A stretch of 8,855 nt of DNA. Source: Thalassospira sp. UBA1131 (GTDB lineage: Bacteria > Pseudomonadota > Alphaproteobacteria > Rhodospirillales > Thalassospiraceae). The translations under genes and the position numbers were made by a program. The stretch is from contig NZ_DCAO01000043.1 of NCBI RefSeq assembly GCF_002311515.1, positions 46,624 to 55,478 on the forward strand, read 5' to 3'. The notes under the pieces are model-generated. The model did not search any database. It was not told where the DNA came from and saw only the letters and a list, made by a program, of their open reading frames with translations. Of this stretch, positions 1-6,558 are shown one piece after another; the stretch's first letter is position 1, and every line of letters begins with the position of its first letter.

Positions 1-122
1 AATTCGGCGAGCGTCGCAAAGTCGGGCTCGGGCAAGGTTCCGTTGGGATAAACAACGACCGGCTTTATTGCGCGACGCTCGGCTGCGTCTGTTGGGGCTT
101 CGTGCTGGGGTTTGAATGTCAT
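1..122 (-). CDS. Hypothetical protein, N-terminal fragment (runs off left edge)
   Basis: An open frame starts at an ATG whose first base is position 122 and continues for 40 codons plus two bases to the left edge without a stop. A GAGG Shine-Dalgarno match at 131-134, eight bases upstream of the ATG, supports this start. The visible protein begins MTFKPQHEAP, continues with a charged stretch (AAERRAIK) and then a hydrophobic strand followed by YPNGTLPEPDF. There is no signal peptide and no motif that I recognise in the 40 residues, so no function is assigned. It lies 104 bp downstream of the hydroxyacid dehydrogenase gene on the same strand and could be co-transcribed or have its own promoter. 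Codon use resembles its neighbours. Confidence is in the existence of a gene start, not in its function. Confidence 0.6.
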   Translation of the reverse strand, partial: MTFKPQHEAPTDAAERRAIKPVVVYPNGTLPEPDFATLAE

Positions 123-170
123 GGGGGTGGCCTCGATAACAGGAAATAGATGGGCGACAGAATGGCACAG

Positions 171-184
171 TGACACGTTGACAC
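171..184. repeat. Short direct repeat TGACAC-GT-TGACAC, possible operator
   Basis: TGACAC occurs twice, at 171-176 and 179-184, with an 8-bp period, in the 104-bp gap between the dehydrogenase stop and the start of the leftmost gene. It lies about 50-60 bp upstream of that gene's ATG, where a regulator site could sit. No convincing -35/-10 pair was found on the minus strand here and no terminator hairpin for the upstream gene. A chance repeat is quite possible. Confidence 0.2.
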
Positions 185-226
185 AAGCCTGTTTCAACGG
201 GGCCGACTGGCAGATCGAACGACCAA

Positions 227-1165
227 CTAAACAAGCGGCGTGATTAATTCTTGGCGTTCGTCCCACGCATCAAGATTATCGACAACCAGTTGGCCCATGG
301 CATCGCGGGTTTCCACCGTTCCACTCGCTAGATGCGGATAGAGCACAACGTTATCAAGCTTGGAAAATGCCGGATCGATATCCGGTTCTTTTTCAAACAC
401 ATCAAGTCCCGCGCCGGCAATCAACCCTTGCTGCAAAGCCCGGATCAAAGCCGGTTCATCAATCACCGATCCCCGTGCGATATTGATCACGACACCCTCT
501 TTGCCAAGCGCATCAAGCACCGCTTCATTCACAATCCCGTTGGTCGCCGCCCCACCGGGACAGGACAACACCAAAATGTCCGACCATGTCGCGAGTGCCA
601 TCAGATCATAAAAGAACCGGTACGCGACATCCTTCTTGCTGCGTCCGAAATAGCCGACCTCGACCCCGCTTGGCACTGCGCGTGATGCAATTGCCTGTCC
701 GATCCGGCCCAGCCCGACAATGCCAAGCTTCTTGCCGCGTACACTTCTGGTCAGTGCCATCGGACCGTTTGCGGCCCACTTTCCGCTGCGCACCCAGTCA
801 TCGCCCACAACAAGCTGCCGCAAGGTGGCATGCATCAACATGATCGCCGTGTCGGCAACATCATCGGTCAGAACGTCAGGTGTGGTTGAAAGACGAATAC
901 CGCGGTCACGCAGTGCCTGAAGATCAAAGACATCATGCCCAACGCCAAAGCTTGTGATGACTTCAAGGTTCGGGAGTTGCGCCAGCAAGTCTTCCCGAAC
1001 ACCAAACCGCGCGGATGTCACAACAGCTCTGATCTGATCGCCCATTTCATCAAGAAATTTCTGCTTGTCCGGAACCAGGTCATAACGATGCAGATCGTGG
1101 CGTTCTGCCAGCATGGCAGTATAGGCGGGGCGGATATCAAGAAGGGCAAGGACGGAACGTATCAT
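227..1165 (-). CDS. D-2-hydroxyacid dehydrogenase, glyoxylate/hydroxypyruvate reductase type
   Basis: The predicted 312-residue cytosolic enzyme belongs to the D-isomer-specific 2-hydroxyacid dehydrogenase family, which interconverts 2-oxoacids such as glyoxylate or hydroxypyruvate and D-2-hydroxyacids. The Rossmann motif GLGRIG is at residues 151-156. The family's catalytic Arg231 (ARGSVIDE), Glu260 (DVFEKEP) and His278 (PHLASG) are all present. GRSKK at 174-178, after the second beta strand, has the Arg-Ser pair typical of NADPH-preferring members. Length is normal. The frame is open upstream to a TTG at 1198, but I chose the ATG at 1165 because the protein then begins directly at the first beta strand (MIRSVLALLD) and an AAAGA element sits seven bases upstream. 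It follows soxG by 171 bp on the same strand, perhaps after a terminator, so co-transcription with the sox operon is uncertain. The exact substrate cannot be read from sequence. A link to glycine/serine-derived glyoxylate or hydroxypyruvate is inferred from the neighbourhood. Confidence 0.9.
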   Translation of the reverse strand: MIRSVLALLDIRPAYTAMLAERHDLHRYDLVPDKQKFLDEMGDQIRAVVTSARFGVREDLLAQLPNLEVITSFGVGHDVFDLQALRDRGIRLSTTPDVLTDDVADTAIMLMHATLRQLVVGDDWVRSGKWAANGPMALTRSVRGKKLGIVGLGRIGQAIASRAVPSGVEVGYFGRSKKDVAYRFFYDLMALATWSDILVLSCPGGAATNGIVNEAVLDALGKEGVVINIARGSVIDEPALIRALQQGLIAGAGLDVFEKEPDIDPAFSKLDNVVLYPHLASGTVETRDAMGQLVVDNLDAWDERQELITPLV

Positions 1166-1336
1166 TGGGGCGTCTTTCGGTGGCTGCGTGTGCCCCAAAG
1201 ACTAGCCGCCTCAATCACCTGAAACAAGTTGATGCGCAGTTTCATATCGCCAGAAAACCACATTCAACCCAATACGTTTGCCTAGATACAATAAGGGCAG
1301 GGATGGCAATCGCCAAAACCCCGCCCCCAATGCAGA
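1166..1336. other. 171-bp intergenic gap between soxG and the hydroxyacid dehydrogenase
   Basis: Apart from the hairpin near soxG, this gap contains no credible small gene. On the minus strand it holds a weak promoter-like pair: TTGAAT, then 15 bases, then TATGAA, each four of six to the sigma-70 consensus with a short spacer. That is too poor to call as a promoter. The gap probably carries the dehydrogenase's own promoter or serves as a read-through spacer. Confidence 0.4.
1288..1328 (-). terminator. Possible Rho-independent terminator after soxG
   Basis: Read on the minus strand just after the soxG stop, a G-rich arm (opposite 1319-1328) is followed by the perfect inner stem TGGC-GATT-GCCA (opposite 1305-1316) and then a matching C-rich arm CCCTGCCC (opposite 1295-1302). 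The outer arms pair with one bulge. The following TTATTGT is only a weak T tract, so termination may be partial. It would mark the end of the soxBDAG transcript and separate it from the hydroxyacid dehydrogenase gene. Confidence 0.4.
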
Positions 1337-1888
1337 TTATTCTGCCGCAAATTCCTTGCAGCCGGTGCACAGCAGATCGATGATGTGCAGGGCAAAGGAA
1401 CGCCAGATATCCATGCGGAAGCTTTGCTCGGCATCCCGCCAAAGAACAACCGTGACACCATCAATCACCGTGCGGCAACCACCGCCCACCGGGATGCTGT
1501 CGATATCGCGCGGGCAACCGATGGTCAGCAACTCGCTCGCACGTTCGCCTTCGATGCGGACCGTGACTTCACGGGCTGACACCTCGGTCAGGCTGTGTGT
1601 TGCCGAAGCATAGACATCCGCGCACGCATTGGTCACTGTTTCGGTATCGTCCGGCTTGGCAATGATCAGCCATTCATCCGGGCCGAGACAGATGGACTCA
1701 GTCGTGCCATTGGCCGCACGTGCGCCAACGGTGGTTGCAAGATCAACACCAATCGCCTTGGATACGGCCGGAATGTTGGCCGCCCGCAGACGTAGCGAGA
1801 AACGGGCAACCGGTGCCATCAGGGTCAGTTTAACCTGCCCGGAAGCAACGATCGGACCCGGCGTAAATGCGTGTGTAAGTACCGTCAT
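1337..1888 (-). CDS. soxG: Sarcosine oxidase gamma subunit
   Basis: The 183-residue product is the small gamma subunit of heterotetrameric sarcosine oxidase. In solved enzymes of this type gamma packs against the alpha subunit and has no active site of its own. Family hallmarks are LGPDEWLI at residues 68-75, the SAREVTVRIEG segment at 105-114, IGCPRDID at 123-130, and a Trp-Arg-rich end (LWRDAEQSFR, IWRSF). It has the usual size and no signal peptide. The ATG at 1888 begins 15 bases after the soxA stop, with a GGGGAA Shine-Dalgarno-like element seven bases upstream, so it is translated as the last gene of the soxBDAG operon. One small oddity is a Cys-Thr-Gly-Cys pair at residues 174-177 near the C-terminus. 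Nothing else suggests metal binding. Identification rests on both similarity and its standard position after soxA. Confidence 0.93.
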   Translation of the reverse strand: MTVLTHAFTPGPIVASGQVKLTLMAPVARFSLRLRAANIPAVSKAIGVDLATTVGARAANGTTESICLGPDEWLIIAKPDDTETVTNACADVYASATHSLTEVSAREVTVRIEGERASELLTIGCPRDIDSIPVGGGCRTVIDGVTVVLWRDAEQSFRMDIWRSFALHIIDLLCTGCKEFAAE

Positions 1889-1903
1889 TTTTCTGTTCCC
1901 CGC

Positions 1904-4897
1904 CTAGAGTTTCAACCGTTCGCCTTCGGGATCGTAAAACACGGTCCCGGTGACGGTCGCCTTGATCACACGATCTGGCATCGGAATGTAAATGGTTTCA
2001 CCCATACGATTGAAACCGTTTTCAAGCAGCGCCATGGCAATCGGGCGACCCGCGGCATCGCTGTGATAGCTTGATGTCACGTGACCAACCATTTTCATCG
2101 GTTTGGGCTGGTTCGGATCAAGAACGATCTGCGCCCCTTCCTCAAGCTTGGTTTTGCCATCTTCGGTCAGAAGACCGATCAACTGCTTGCGGCCCTCGGC
2201 AACAAGATCCGGACGTGCCAGACCGCGCTTACCAACGAAATCAGGTTTCATTTTGCCGATTGCCCAGCTCAACCCGGCATCATGCGGGGTAACCGTGCCA
2301 TCGGTATCCTGACCGACAATGATATAGCCCTTCTCGGCACGCAGCACGTGCATGGTTTCGGTACCATAGGGGCAGATATCGTATTTCTTGCCTGCTTCGA
2401 ACAGCATTTCCCAAAGTGCACGCCCGGCATGGGCTGGCACGTTGACTTCAAAGCCAACCTCACCGGTAAAGCTGATGCGGAACAGTCGGGCCGGGAAGCC
2501 ACCAACGCGGCATTCGGCAACCGACATGTGCGGCAAGGCCTCATCAGACATATCAAGACCTTCGACAAACGGCTCAAGCACCTTGCGGGCATTCGGGCCG
2601 TTCAGCGCAATGGTCGCCCACTGCTCGGTCGTCGAGGTCAGCCATACATCAAGGTTCGGCCACTCGGTCTGAAGGTAGTCTTCCATCATGTTCAAAACAC
2701 GCGCCGCACCACCGGTCGTGGTGGTGACATGGAAGCGATCATCGGCCAGACGGCCAATCACACCGTCATCACGAATGAACCCGTCATCGCCCAGAAGCAG
2801 GCCATAACGTGCCCGGCCCGGTGCCAGCTTGGTCCAGGGGTTGGTGTACATGCGGTTCATGAATTCAACCGCATCCGGGCCAACCACCTCAATCTTGCCA
2901 AGGGTCGATGCATCAAAGATGCCAACACTTGCACGTGTCGCACGGCATTCGCGCGACACGGCTGCATGCATGTCTTCGCCGTCTTTCGGGAAGTACCATG
3001 CACGGCGCCACAGGCTGACCGGCTCGTAAACCGCGCCGTTTTCTTCGGCCCAGCTATCAATCGGAGTTTTTCGCGTCACTTCGAAGTGACTGCCCTTGTG
3101 ATAGCCACAGAAGGCCCCGAAGGTCGTCGGGGTGTAAGGCGGACGGAAAGTCGTCAGACCAACTTTCGGCTGCGGCACACCCAACGCGTCAGAGGCAATG
3201 TTAAGGCCGTTGATGTTCGACATCTTGCCCTGATCGGTCGCCATGCCGTTGGTGGTGTAACGTTTGACATGCTCGATCGACCGCATCCCTTCACGTACCG
3301 CCAGACGAAGGTCCTTGGCGGTCACATCGTTCTGGTAATCGACAAAGGCCCGTGCCTTGCCGGCATCCAGATCGGTCGGCAGTTCCTTGTGGCTGACACC
3401 GGTTCCCGGACGGTCGTTGGCAACGACATATGTCGCCGCCTTGGCCTTCTTGCCAAGGCTTTTGGCCACAGCCGCGCCCATTTCAGCCCCGTCATTCAGG
3501 ACTGCTTCAATGCCCCACAGGCCACGGCCTGCACCGGCGATTTCGCATTCTTCTGCCTTGTGATCGGGCAGGAAGGTCTGGCGTTCGTCGTCCCACTTAA
3601 GCGTTCCCTTGGTGTGTGAGAACAGATGCAGCGACGGCGTCCAGCCCCCCGACATCAAAAGGCAATCACATCCGATCATTTCAGCCTGACCGACCGTCGA
3701 TCCGGTCACCGGGTTGACCCGAACCGATTTGACACGCAGGCGGCCTTCGGTGCCGGTCACGGTATGACCGGCCATGATGCGAATGCCACGCTTGGTGGCC
3801 TCGGCAATCAGATCGGAATTTGGTTCGGAACGGGTATCGACGATGGCAGCAATCGTGGTGCCCGCATCGGCCAGATCAAAGGCTGCGTACCATGCGCTGT
3901 CATGGCTCGTGACGATGACAGCCTTGTTGCCAACCCGAACGCCATAACGGTTCAGGTAGGTTTGGGCCGAACCGGCAAGCATCACGCCGGGGCGGTCATT
4001 GCCATCAAACACCAGCGGCTTTTCAAGTGCGCCTTGCGCCAGAACAACCTGCTTGGCGCGGACACGCCACATGCGTTCACGCGGGGTTTCCGCATCCGGG
4101 CTGGCAAGATGGTCGGTCAGCTTTTCACACAGACCAACCATGTTTTGGTGGTAATAGCCAATCGCCGTCGTGCGGGTCATGACCTTGACGCCAAGCTCTT
4201 TGAGCTCGGCCACGGTTTTGGCAACCCAATCCCATGCTGGCACATCTTCAATCATTGCCGACGGCTCAGACAGAAGCGAACCACCCGCTTCGGGGTTTTC
4301 ATCAACAAGGGTCACTTGCGATCCGGCACGCGCCGCTGTAAGGGCAGCCGCAAGACCGGCAGGACCGGCACCAATGATCAGAACATCGGTATGCAGATAC
4401 CGCGACGCATAGTGATCCGGATCGGGTTCGGTCGGTGAAACGCCAAGACCGGCCGCCGCACGAATGAACGGCTCATAAACCTTGTCCCAGAAGGATTTCG
4501 GCCACATGAAGGTCTTGTAATAGAACCCTGCCGAAAACAGCATGTAGGCCTTGTCATTGATCGCACCAACGTCGAATGACAGGCTGGGATAGCGGTTCTG
4601 ACTGTTGACCTGAAGGCCGTCCCAGATTTCCTGAACAGTCGCACGGGTGTTCGGCTCAAACCGGCCCGGACCACGACGGGTGCCGACCAATGCGTTCGGT
4701 TCTTCCGAACCGGCGGTCACGGCACCACGCGGGCGGTGATATTTGAACGATCGACCCATCAGGTGAATGCCATTGGCCAGCAATGCCGATGCAATGGTAT
4801 CGCCTTTGAAGCCTTTGATTTTCTTGCCATCAAAAGTGAACTGGATCGGTTGGGTGTGATCGACGCGACCACGCCCGGAAACGCGGAAGCTGCTCAT
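1904..4897 (-). CDS. soxA: Sarcosine oxidase alpha subunit
   Basis: The 997-residue large subunit of heterotetrameric sarcosine oxidase is intact and of full family length. Residues about 15-95 form a ferredoxin-like fold with the hallmark GRSFKYHRPRG (48-58) but without the cysteines for an iron-sulfur cluster, as is usual for this subunit. Residues about 170-490 are the dinucleotide-binding region, with IIGAGPAG at 174-181, Asp199 ending the second strand, and GG at 205-206. In characterised enzymes this region holds NAD+. The C-terminal half, from about 610, is a GcvT-like tetrahydrofolate-binding domain (GIFDAS at 659-664, GEVGFE at 812-817) followed by a GcvT C-terminal barrel to the end. 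It receives the methylene group released from sarcosine at the beta subunit and loads it on tetrahydrofolate. The start overlaps the soxD stop as ATGA, with GGAGA seven bases upstream (opposite 4905-4909), implying coupled translation. No frameshift or truncation is seen. Confidence 0.97.
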   Translation of the reverse strand: MSSFRVSGRGRVDHTQPIQFTFDGKKIKGFKGDTIASALLANGIHLMGRSFKYHRPRGAVTAGSEEPNALVGTRRGPGRFEPNTRATVQEIWDGLQVNSQNRYPSLSFDVGAINDKAYMLFSAGFYYKTFMWPKSFWDKVYEPFIRAAAGLGVSPTEPDPDHYASRYLHTDVLIIGAGPAGLAAALTAARAGSQVTLVDENPEAGGSLLSEPSAMIEDVPAWDWVAKTVAELKELGVKVMTRTTAIGYYHQNMVGLCEKLTDHLASPDAETPRERMWRVRAKQVVLAQGALEKPLVFDGNDRPGVMLAGSAQTYLNRYGVRVGNKAVIVTSHDSAWYAAFDLADAGTTIAAIVDTRSEPNSDLIAEATKRGIRIMAGHTVTGTEGRLRVKSVRVNPVTGSTVGQAEMIGCDCLLMSGGWTPSLHLFSHTKGTLKWDDERQTFLPDHKAEECEIAGAGRGLWGIEAVLNDGAEMGAAVAKSLGKKAKAATYVVANDRPGTGVSHKELPTDLDAGKARAFVDYQNDVTAKDLRLAVREGMRSIEHVKRYTTNGMATDQGKMSNINGLNIASDALGVPQPKVGLTTFRPPYTPTTFGAFCGYHKGSHFEVTRKTPIDSWAEENGAVYEPVSLWRRAWYFPKDGEDMHAAVSRECRATRASVGIFDASTLGKIEVVGPDAVEFMNRMYTNPWTKLAPGRARYGLLLGDDGFIRDDGVIGRLADDRFHVTTTTGGAARVLNMMEDYLQTEWPNLDVWLTSTTEQWATIALNGPNARKVLEPFVEGLDMSDEALPHMSVAECRVGGFPARLFRISFTGEVGFEVNVPAHAGRALWEMLFEAGKKYDICPYGTETMHVLRAEKGYIIVGQDTDGTVTPHDAGLSWAIGKMKPDFVGKRGLARPDLVAEGRKQLIGLLTEDGKTKLEEGAQIVLDPNQPKPMKMVGHVTSSYHSDAAGRPIAMALLENGFNRMGETIYIPMPDRVIKATVTGTVFYDPEGERLKL

Positions 4898-5196
4898 TTC
4901 GATTTCTCCAACAATTTGGACAGTTCAGGACGGGGATCATCGGTTTTATAGGTGATCAAGAACCGGTCACTGACAGTGTCACGCACGGCGTTGAAATATC
5001 GACCGCAGCCATGGAAGTGGCGCCAGCGTTCATAATGCGGGCCCTTCACGTTGGTGCGGATGAACAGGAAATCGCGCCATTCTTCGTCACTGACCGACGA
5101 CGGATCGGCAGGACGTGCAATATGCGCTTCACCGGCATAGGTAAATTCCAGCTCCGGCAGGGTCTGATTGCAATAGGGGCAATGGATCAGAAGCAT
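4894..5196 (-). CDS. soxD: Sarcosine oxidase delta subunit (zinc-binding)
   Basis: The 100-residue product is the delta subunit of heterotetrameric sarcosine oxidase, a small structural protein that binds one zinc ion. Cys6 and Cys9 (HCPYCN) with His60 and Cys64 (WRHFHGCGR) match the Cys-x2-Cys plus His-x3-Cys ligand set known from solved sarcosine oxidases. The EEWRDFLFIR segment (38-47) and the Trp-rich RWRH stretch are also family features. Length is typical. Translation starts at the ATG at 5196. Its AAGGAG Shine-Dalgarno (opposite 5204-5209) overlaps the soxB stop codon, with seven bases to the ATG. The gene then overlaps soxA by four bases, so soxB, soxD and soxA should be produced in linked amounts. 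Confidence 0.97.
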   Translation of the reverse strand: MLLIHCPYCNQTLPELEFTYAGEAHIARPADPSSVSDEEWRDFLFIRTNVKGPHYERWRHFHGCGRYFNAVRDTVSDRFLITYKTDDPRPELSKLLEKSK

Positions 5197-5202
5197 GTCC
5201 GG

Positions 5203-5210
5203 TCTCCTTA
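5203..5210 (-). promoter_or_regulatory. soxD ribosome binding site overlapping the soxB stop codon
   Basis: The minus strand reads TAAGGAG, so the soxB TAA stop is part of a perfect AAGGAG Shine-Dalgarno. The ATG of soxD follows after seven bases. This decides the soxD start and suggests terminating ribosomes reinitiate there. Confidence 0.8.
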
Positions 5211-6461
5211 GTGCGCAACAGCGGCAGCAGCGGCTTCGTCAATCAGACGACCGGTGCTGAAACGTTCAAGGGTGAAGGGCGCGTTGGCCGGATGCGGATC
5301 ATCCTTTGCCACGGTCCATGCCAGTGTGTGGGCGGCACCCGGGGTCGCCTTGAACCCGCCGGTACCCCAGCCACAGTTGACATAGAGACCCGGCACCGGC
5401 GTCTTGCCAAGGATGGCCGAACGGTCCGGGGTCACATCGACGATACCACCCCATTTACGCAGCATGCGCATGCGGTTGAAGATCGGGAAAATCTCGCAGA
5501 TCGCGGCAACCGTATGCTCGATCAACGGCAACCCGCCACGCTGGGAATAACTGGTATACTGGTCGGTCCCCGACCCGATCACGAGCTCGCCCTTGTCAGA
5601 CTGGCTGATATAGGCATGCACGCTGTTGGACATGACCACACAGGGGAAGATCGGCTTGATCGGCTCGGACACCAGCGCCTGCAACGGATAGCTTTCAAGC
5701 GGCATACGAACACCCGCCGTATCCATCACGACCGAGGTATGACCGGCTGCCGAAACAGCAACCTTTTTCGCGCCAATGAAACCCTTGGCGGTTTCAACGC
5801 CCGTCACGCGGCCATCCGGGCCACGGCGAATGGCCGTTACCGGGCAATTCTGGATGATATCGACACCACGTGCCGCCGCCCCACGGGCATAACCCCATGC
5901 CACCGCATCGTGGCGTGCTGTCCCTGCGCGCCGCTGAAGGGCTGCACCAACGACCGGGTAACGCGCAGTTGGCGAAATATCGAGGGGTGGGCAAAATTCC
6001 TTGGCTTCCTCGGCCGACAGCCAGACGTTATCGACACCGTTCAGACGGTTGGCATGTACGTGGCGCTGGAAGCTCTGAACATCATGAACGTTATGCGCAA
6101 GCATCAGAACGCCGCGTTGCGAATACATGACGTTGTAGTTCAGCTCTTGGCTCAGGCCATCCCACAGATCAAGCGCGTGGTCATAAAGCTTGGCACTTTC
6201 GTCATAGAGGTAGTTCGACCGAATAATCGTCGTGTTACGGCCGGTGTTTCCACCGCCAAGCCAGCCCTTGTCGATCACGGCGACATTGGTAATGCCGTGT
6301 TCCTTGGCCAGATAATAAGCCGCACCAAGACCATGACCACCCGCGCCGACGATGATGACATCGTATTCGGCCTTCGGCTCACTGTCGGGCCATTGCGGCT
6401 CCCAGTTTTTTTGGCCGCTGAGGGCGTTTTTGATAAGCGATAGCGCAGAAAAATGGGTCAT
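5208..6461 (-). CDS. soxB: Sarcosine oxidase beta subunit (catalytic flavoprotein)
   Basis: The 417-residue beta subunit oxidises sarcosine to glycine, releasing the methyl carbon to folate on the alpha subunit and passing electrons to oxygen to give hydrogen peroxide. The FAD-binding Rossmann motif is at residues 38-50 (VGAGGHGLGAAYY), with the acidic end of the second strand at Asp64. GGGNTGRNTTIIRSNY (69-84) is a strongly conserved flavin-contact segment. His184 in GTARHDAVAWG corresponds to the histidine that carries covalent FMN in characterised enzymes. The C-terminal GWGTGGFKATPGA (364-376) completes the flavin site. It is cytosolic with no signal peptide, and length is typical. The ATG at 6461 is preceded by AGGGGG nine to ten bases upstream. 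It is the first gene of soxBDAG and faces the AraC-type regulator across 97 bp, which suggests control by that regulator. Confidence 0.97.
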   Translation of the reverse strand: MTHFSALSLIKNALSGQKNWEPQWPDSEPKAEYDVIIVGAGGHGLGAAYYLAKEHGITNVAVIDKGWLGGGNTGRNTTIIRSNYLYDESAKLYDHALDLWDGLSQELNYNVMYSQRGVLMLAHNVHDVQSFQRHVHANRLNGVDNVWLSAEEAKEFCPPLDISPTARYPVVGAALQRRAGTARHDAVAWGYARGAAARGVDIIQNCPVTAIRRGPDGRVTGVETAKGFIGAKKVAVSAAGHTSVVMDTAGVRMPLESYPLQALVSEPIKPIFPCVVMSNSVHAYISQSDKGELVIGSGTDQYTSYSQRGGLPLIEHTVAAICEIFPIFNRMRMLRKWGGIVDVTPDRSAILGKTPVPGLYVNCGWGTGGFKATPGAAHTLAWTVAKDDPHPANAPFTLERFSTGRLIDEAAAAAVAH

Positions 6462-6522
6462 GATTATACGATCCCCCTATTTACCATTGCCGGAACTCTA
6501 TCAATGTCCATGCTCTGCGGAC

Positions 6523-6552
6523 TGGATAATTGCGACAATTTCATTGTATATT
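6523..6552 (+). promoter_or_regulatory. Candidate promoter of the regulator gene, predicting a leaderless mRNA
   Basis: TGGATA (6523-6528, four of six to the -35 consensus) and TATATT (6547-6552, five of six to the -10 consensus) are separated by 18 bases. Transcription would start six or seven bases downstream, at or beside the A of the ATG at 6559. No Shine-Dalgarno precedes that ATG, which fits a leaderless transcript. The palindrome at 6528-6540 lies inside the spacer. Confidence 0.3.
6528..6540. promoter_or_regulatory. Perfect palindrome AATTG-CGA-CAATT, possible operator
   Basis: Five-base arms match exactly around a three-base centre. It sits 67 bp upstream of the soxB ATG and 19 bp before the regulator ATG, between that gene's candidate -35 and -10 boxes. 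A protein bound here could repress the regulator gene and activate or poise soxB. AraC-family proteins usually bind direct repeats, so a dimeric repressor of another family is an alternative. Confidence 0.35.
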
Positions 6553-6558
6553 TTTGCC

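Larger units (their letters stand above)
6462..6558. promoter_or_regulatory. Divergent control region between soxB and the AraC-type regulator
   Basis: This 97-bp AT-richer gap must contain the promoters for the minus-strand sox operon and, most likely, the plus-strand regulator gene. It holds a perfect 13-bp palindrome (6528-6540), CATTG at 6485-6489 and 6542-6546, the inverse CAATG at 6502-6506, and a GTCC/GGAC inverted pair (6506-6509 and 6519-6522). I found no strong sigma-70 promoter for soxB. That would be expected if it needs an AraC-family activator. Regulator sites cannot be assigned with certainty from one sequence. Confidence 0.6.

Noticed and set aside
1166..1198. An alternative TTG start for the hydroxyacid dehydrogenase at 1198
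   Set aside because: The extra eleven residues are hydrophilic and unlike the family. The ATG at 1165 begins right at the first beta strand and has a partial Shine-Dalgarno.
2081..3619. A 512-codon open frame on the plus strand, antisense to soxA
   Set aside because: It lies wholly inside an intact, well-recognised gene, its protein has the His/Arg/Ala-rich composition typical of antisense frames in GC-rich DNA, and it has no recognisable domain.
3626..4438. A 270-codon plus-strand frame antisense to the NAD-binding part of soxA
   Set aside because: Same reasoning: a codon-bias shadow inside a real gene, with low-complexity, His/Arg-rich translation.
4600..4855. A 2Fe-2S cluster site in the N-terminal ferredoxin-like domain of SoxA
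   Set aside because: The fold signature is present but the cluster-ligating cysteines are not, which is normal for this subunit.
5211..6443. A 410-codon plus-strand frame covering nearly all of soxB in antisense
   Set aside because: It mirrors soxB almost exactly, which is expected from codon bias in the opposite frame. The translation has no family resemblance and there is no supporting promoter or ribosome binding site.
6463..6468. A perfect TATAAT on the minus strand just before the soxB ATG, as a -10 box
   Set aside because: Transcription would begin inside the soxB coding region and remove the start codon. It also lies between the AGGGGG ribosome binding site and the ATG, so it is probably coincidence.
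6352..6558. The upstream in-frame extension of the AraC-type regulator
   Set aside because: It would overlap the 5' end of soxB by about 110 bp, and its translation lacks any resemblance to the sensor domain, which begins only after the ATG at 6559.
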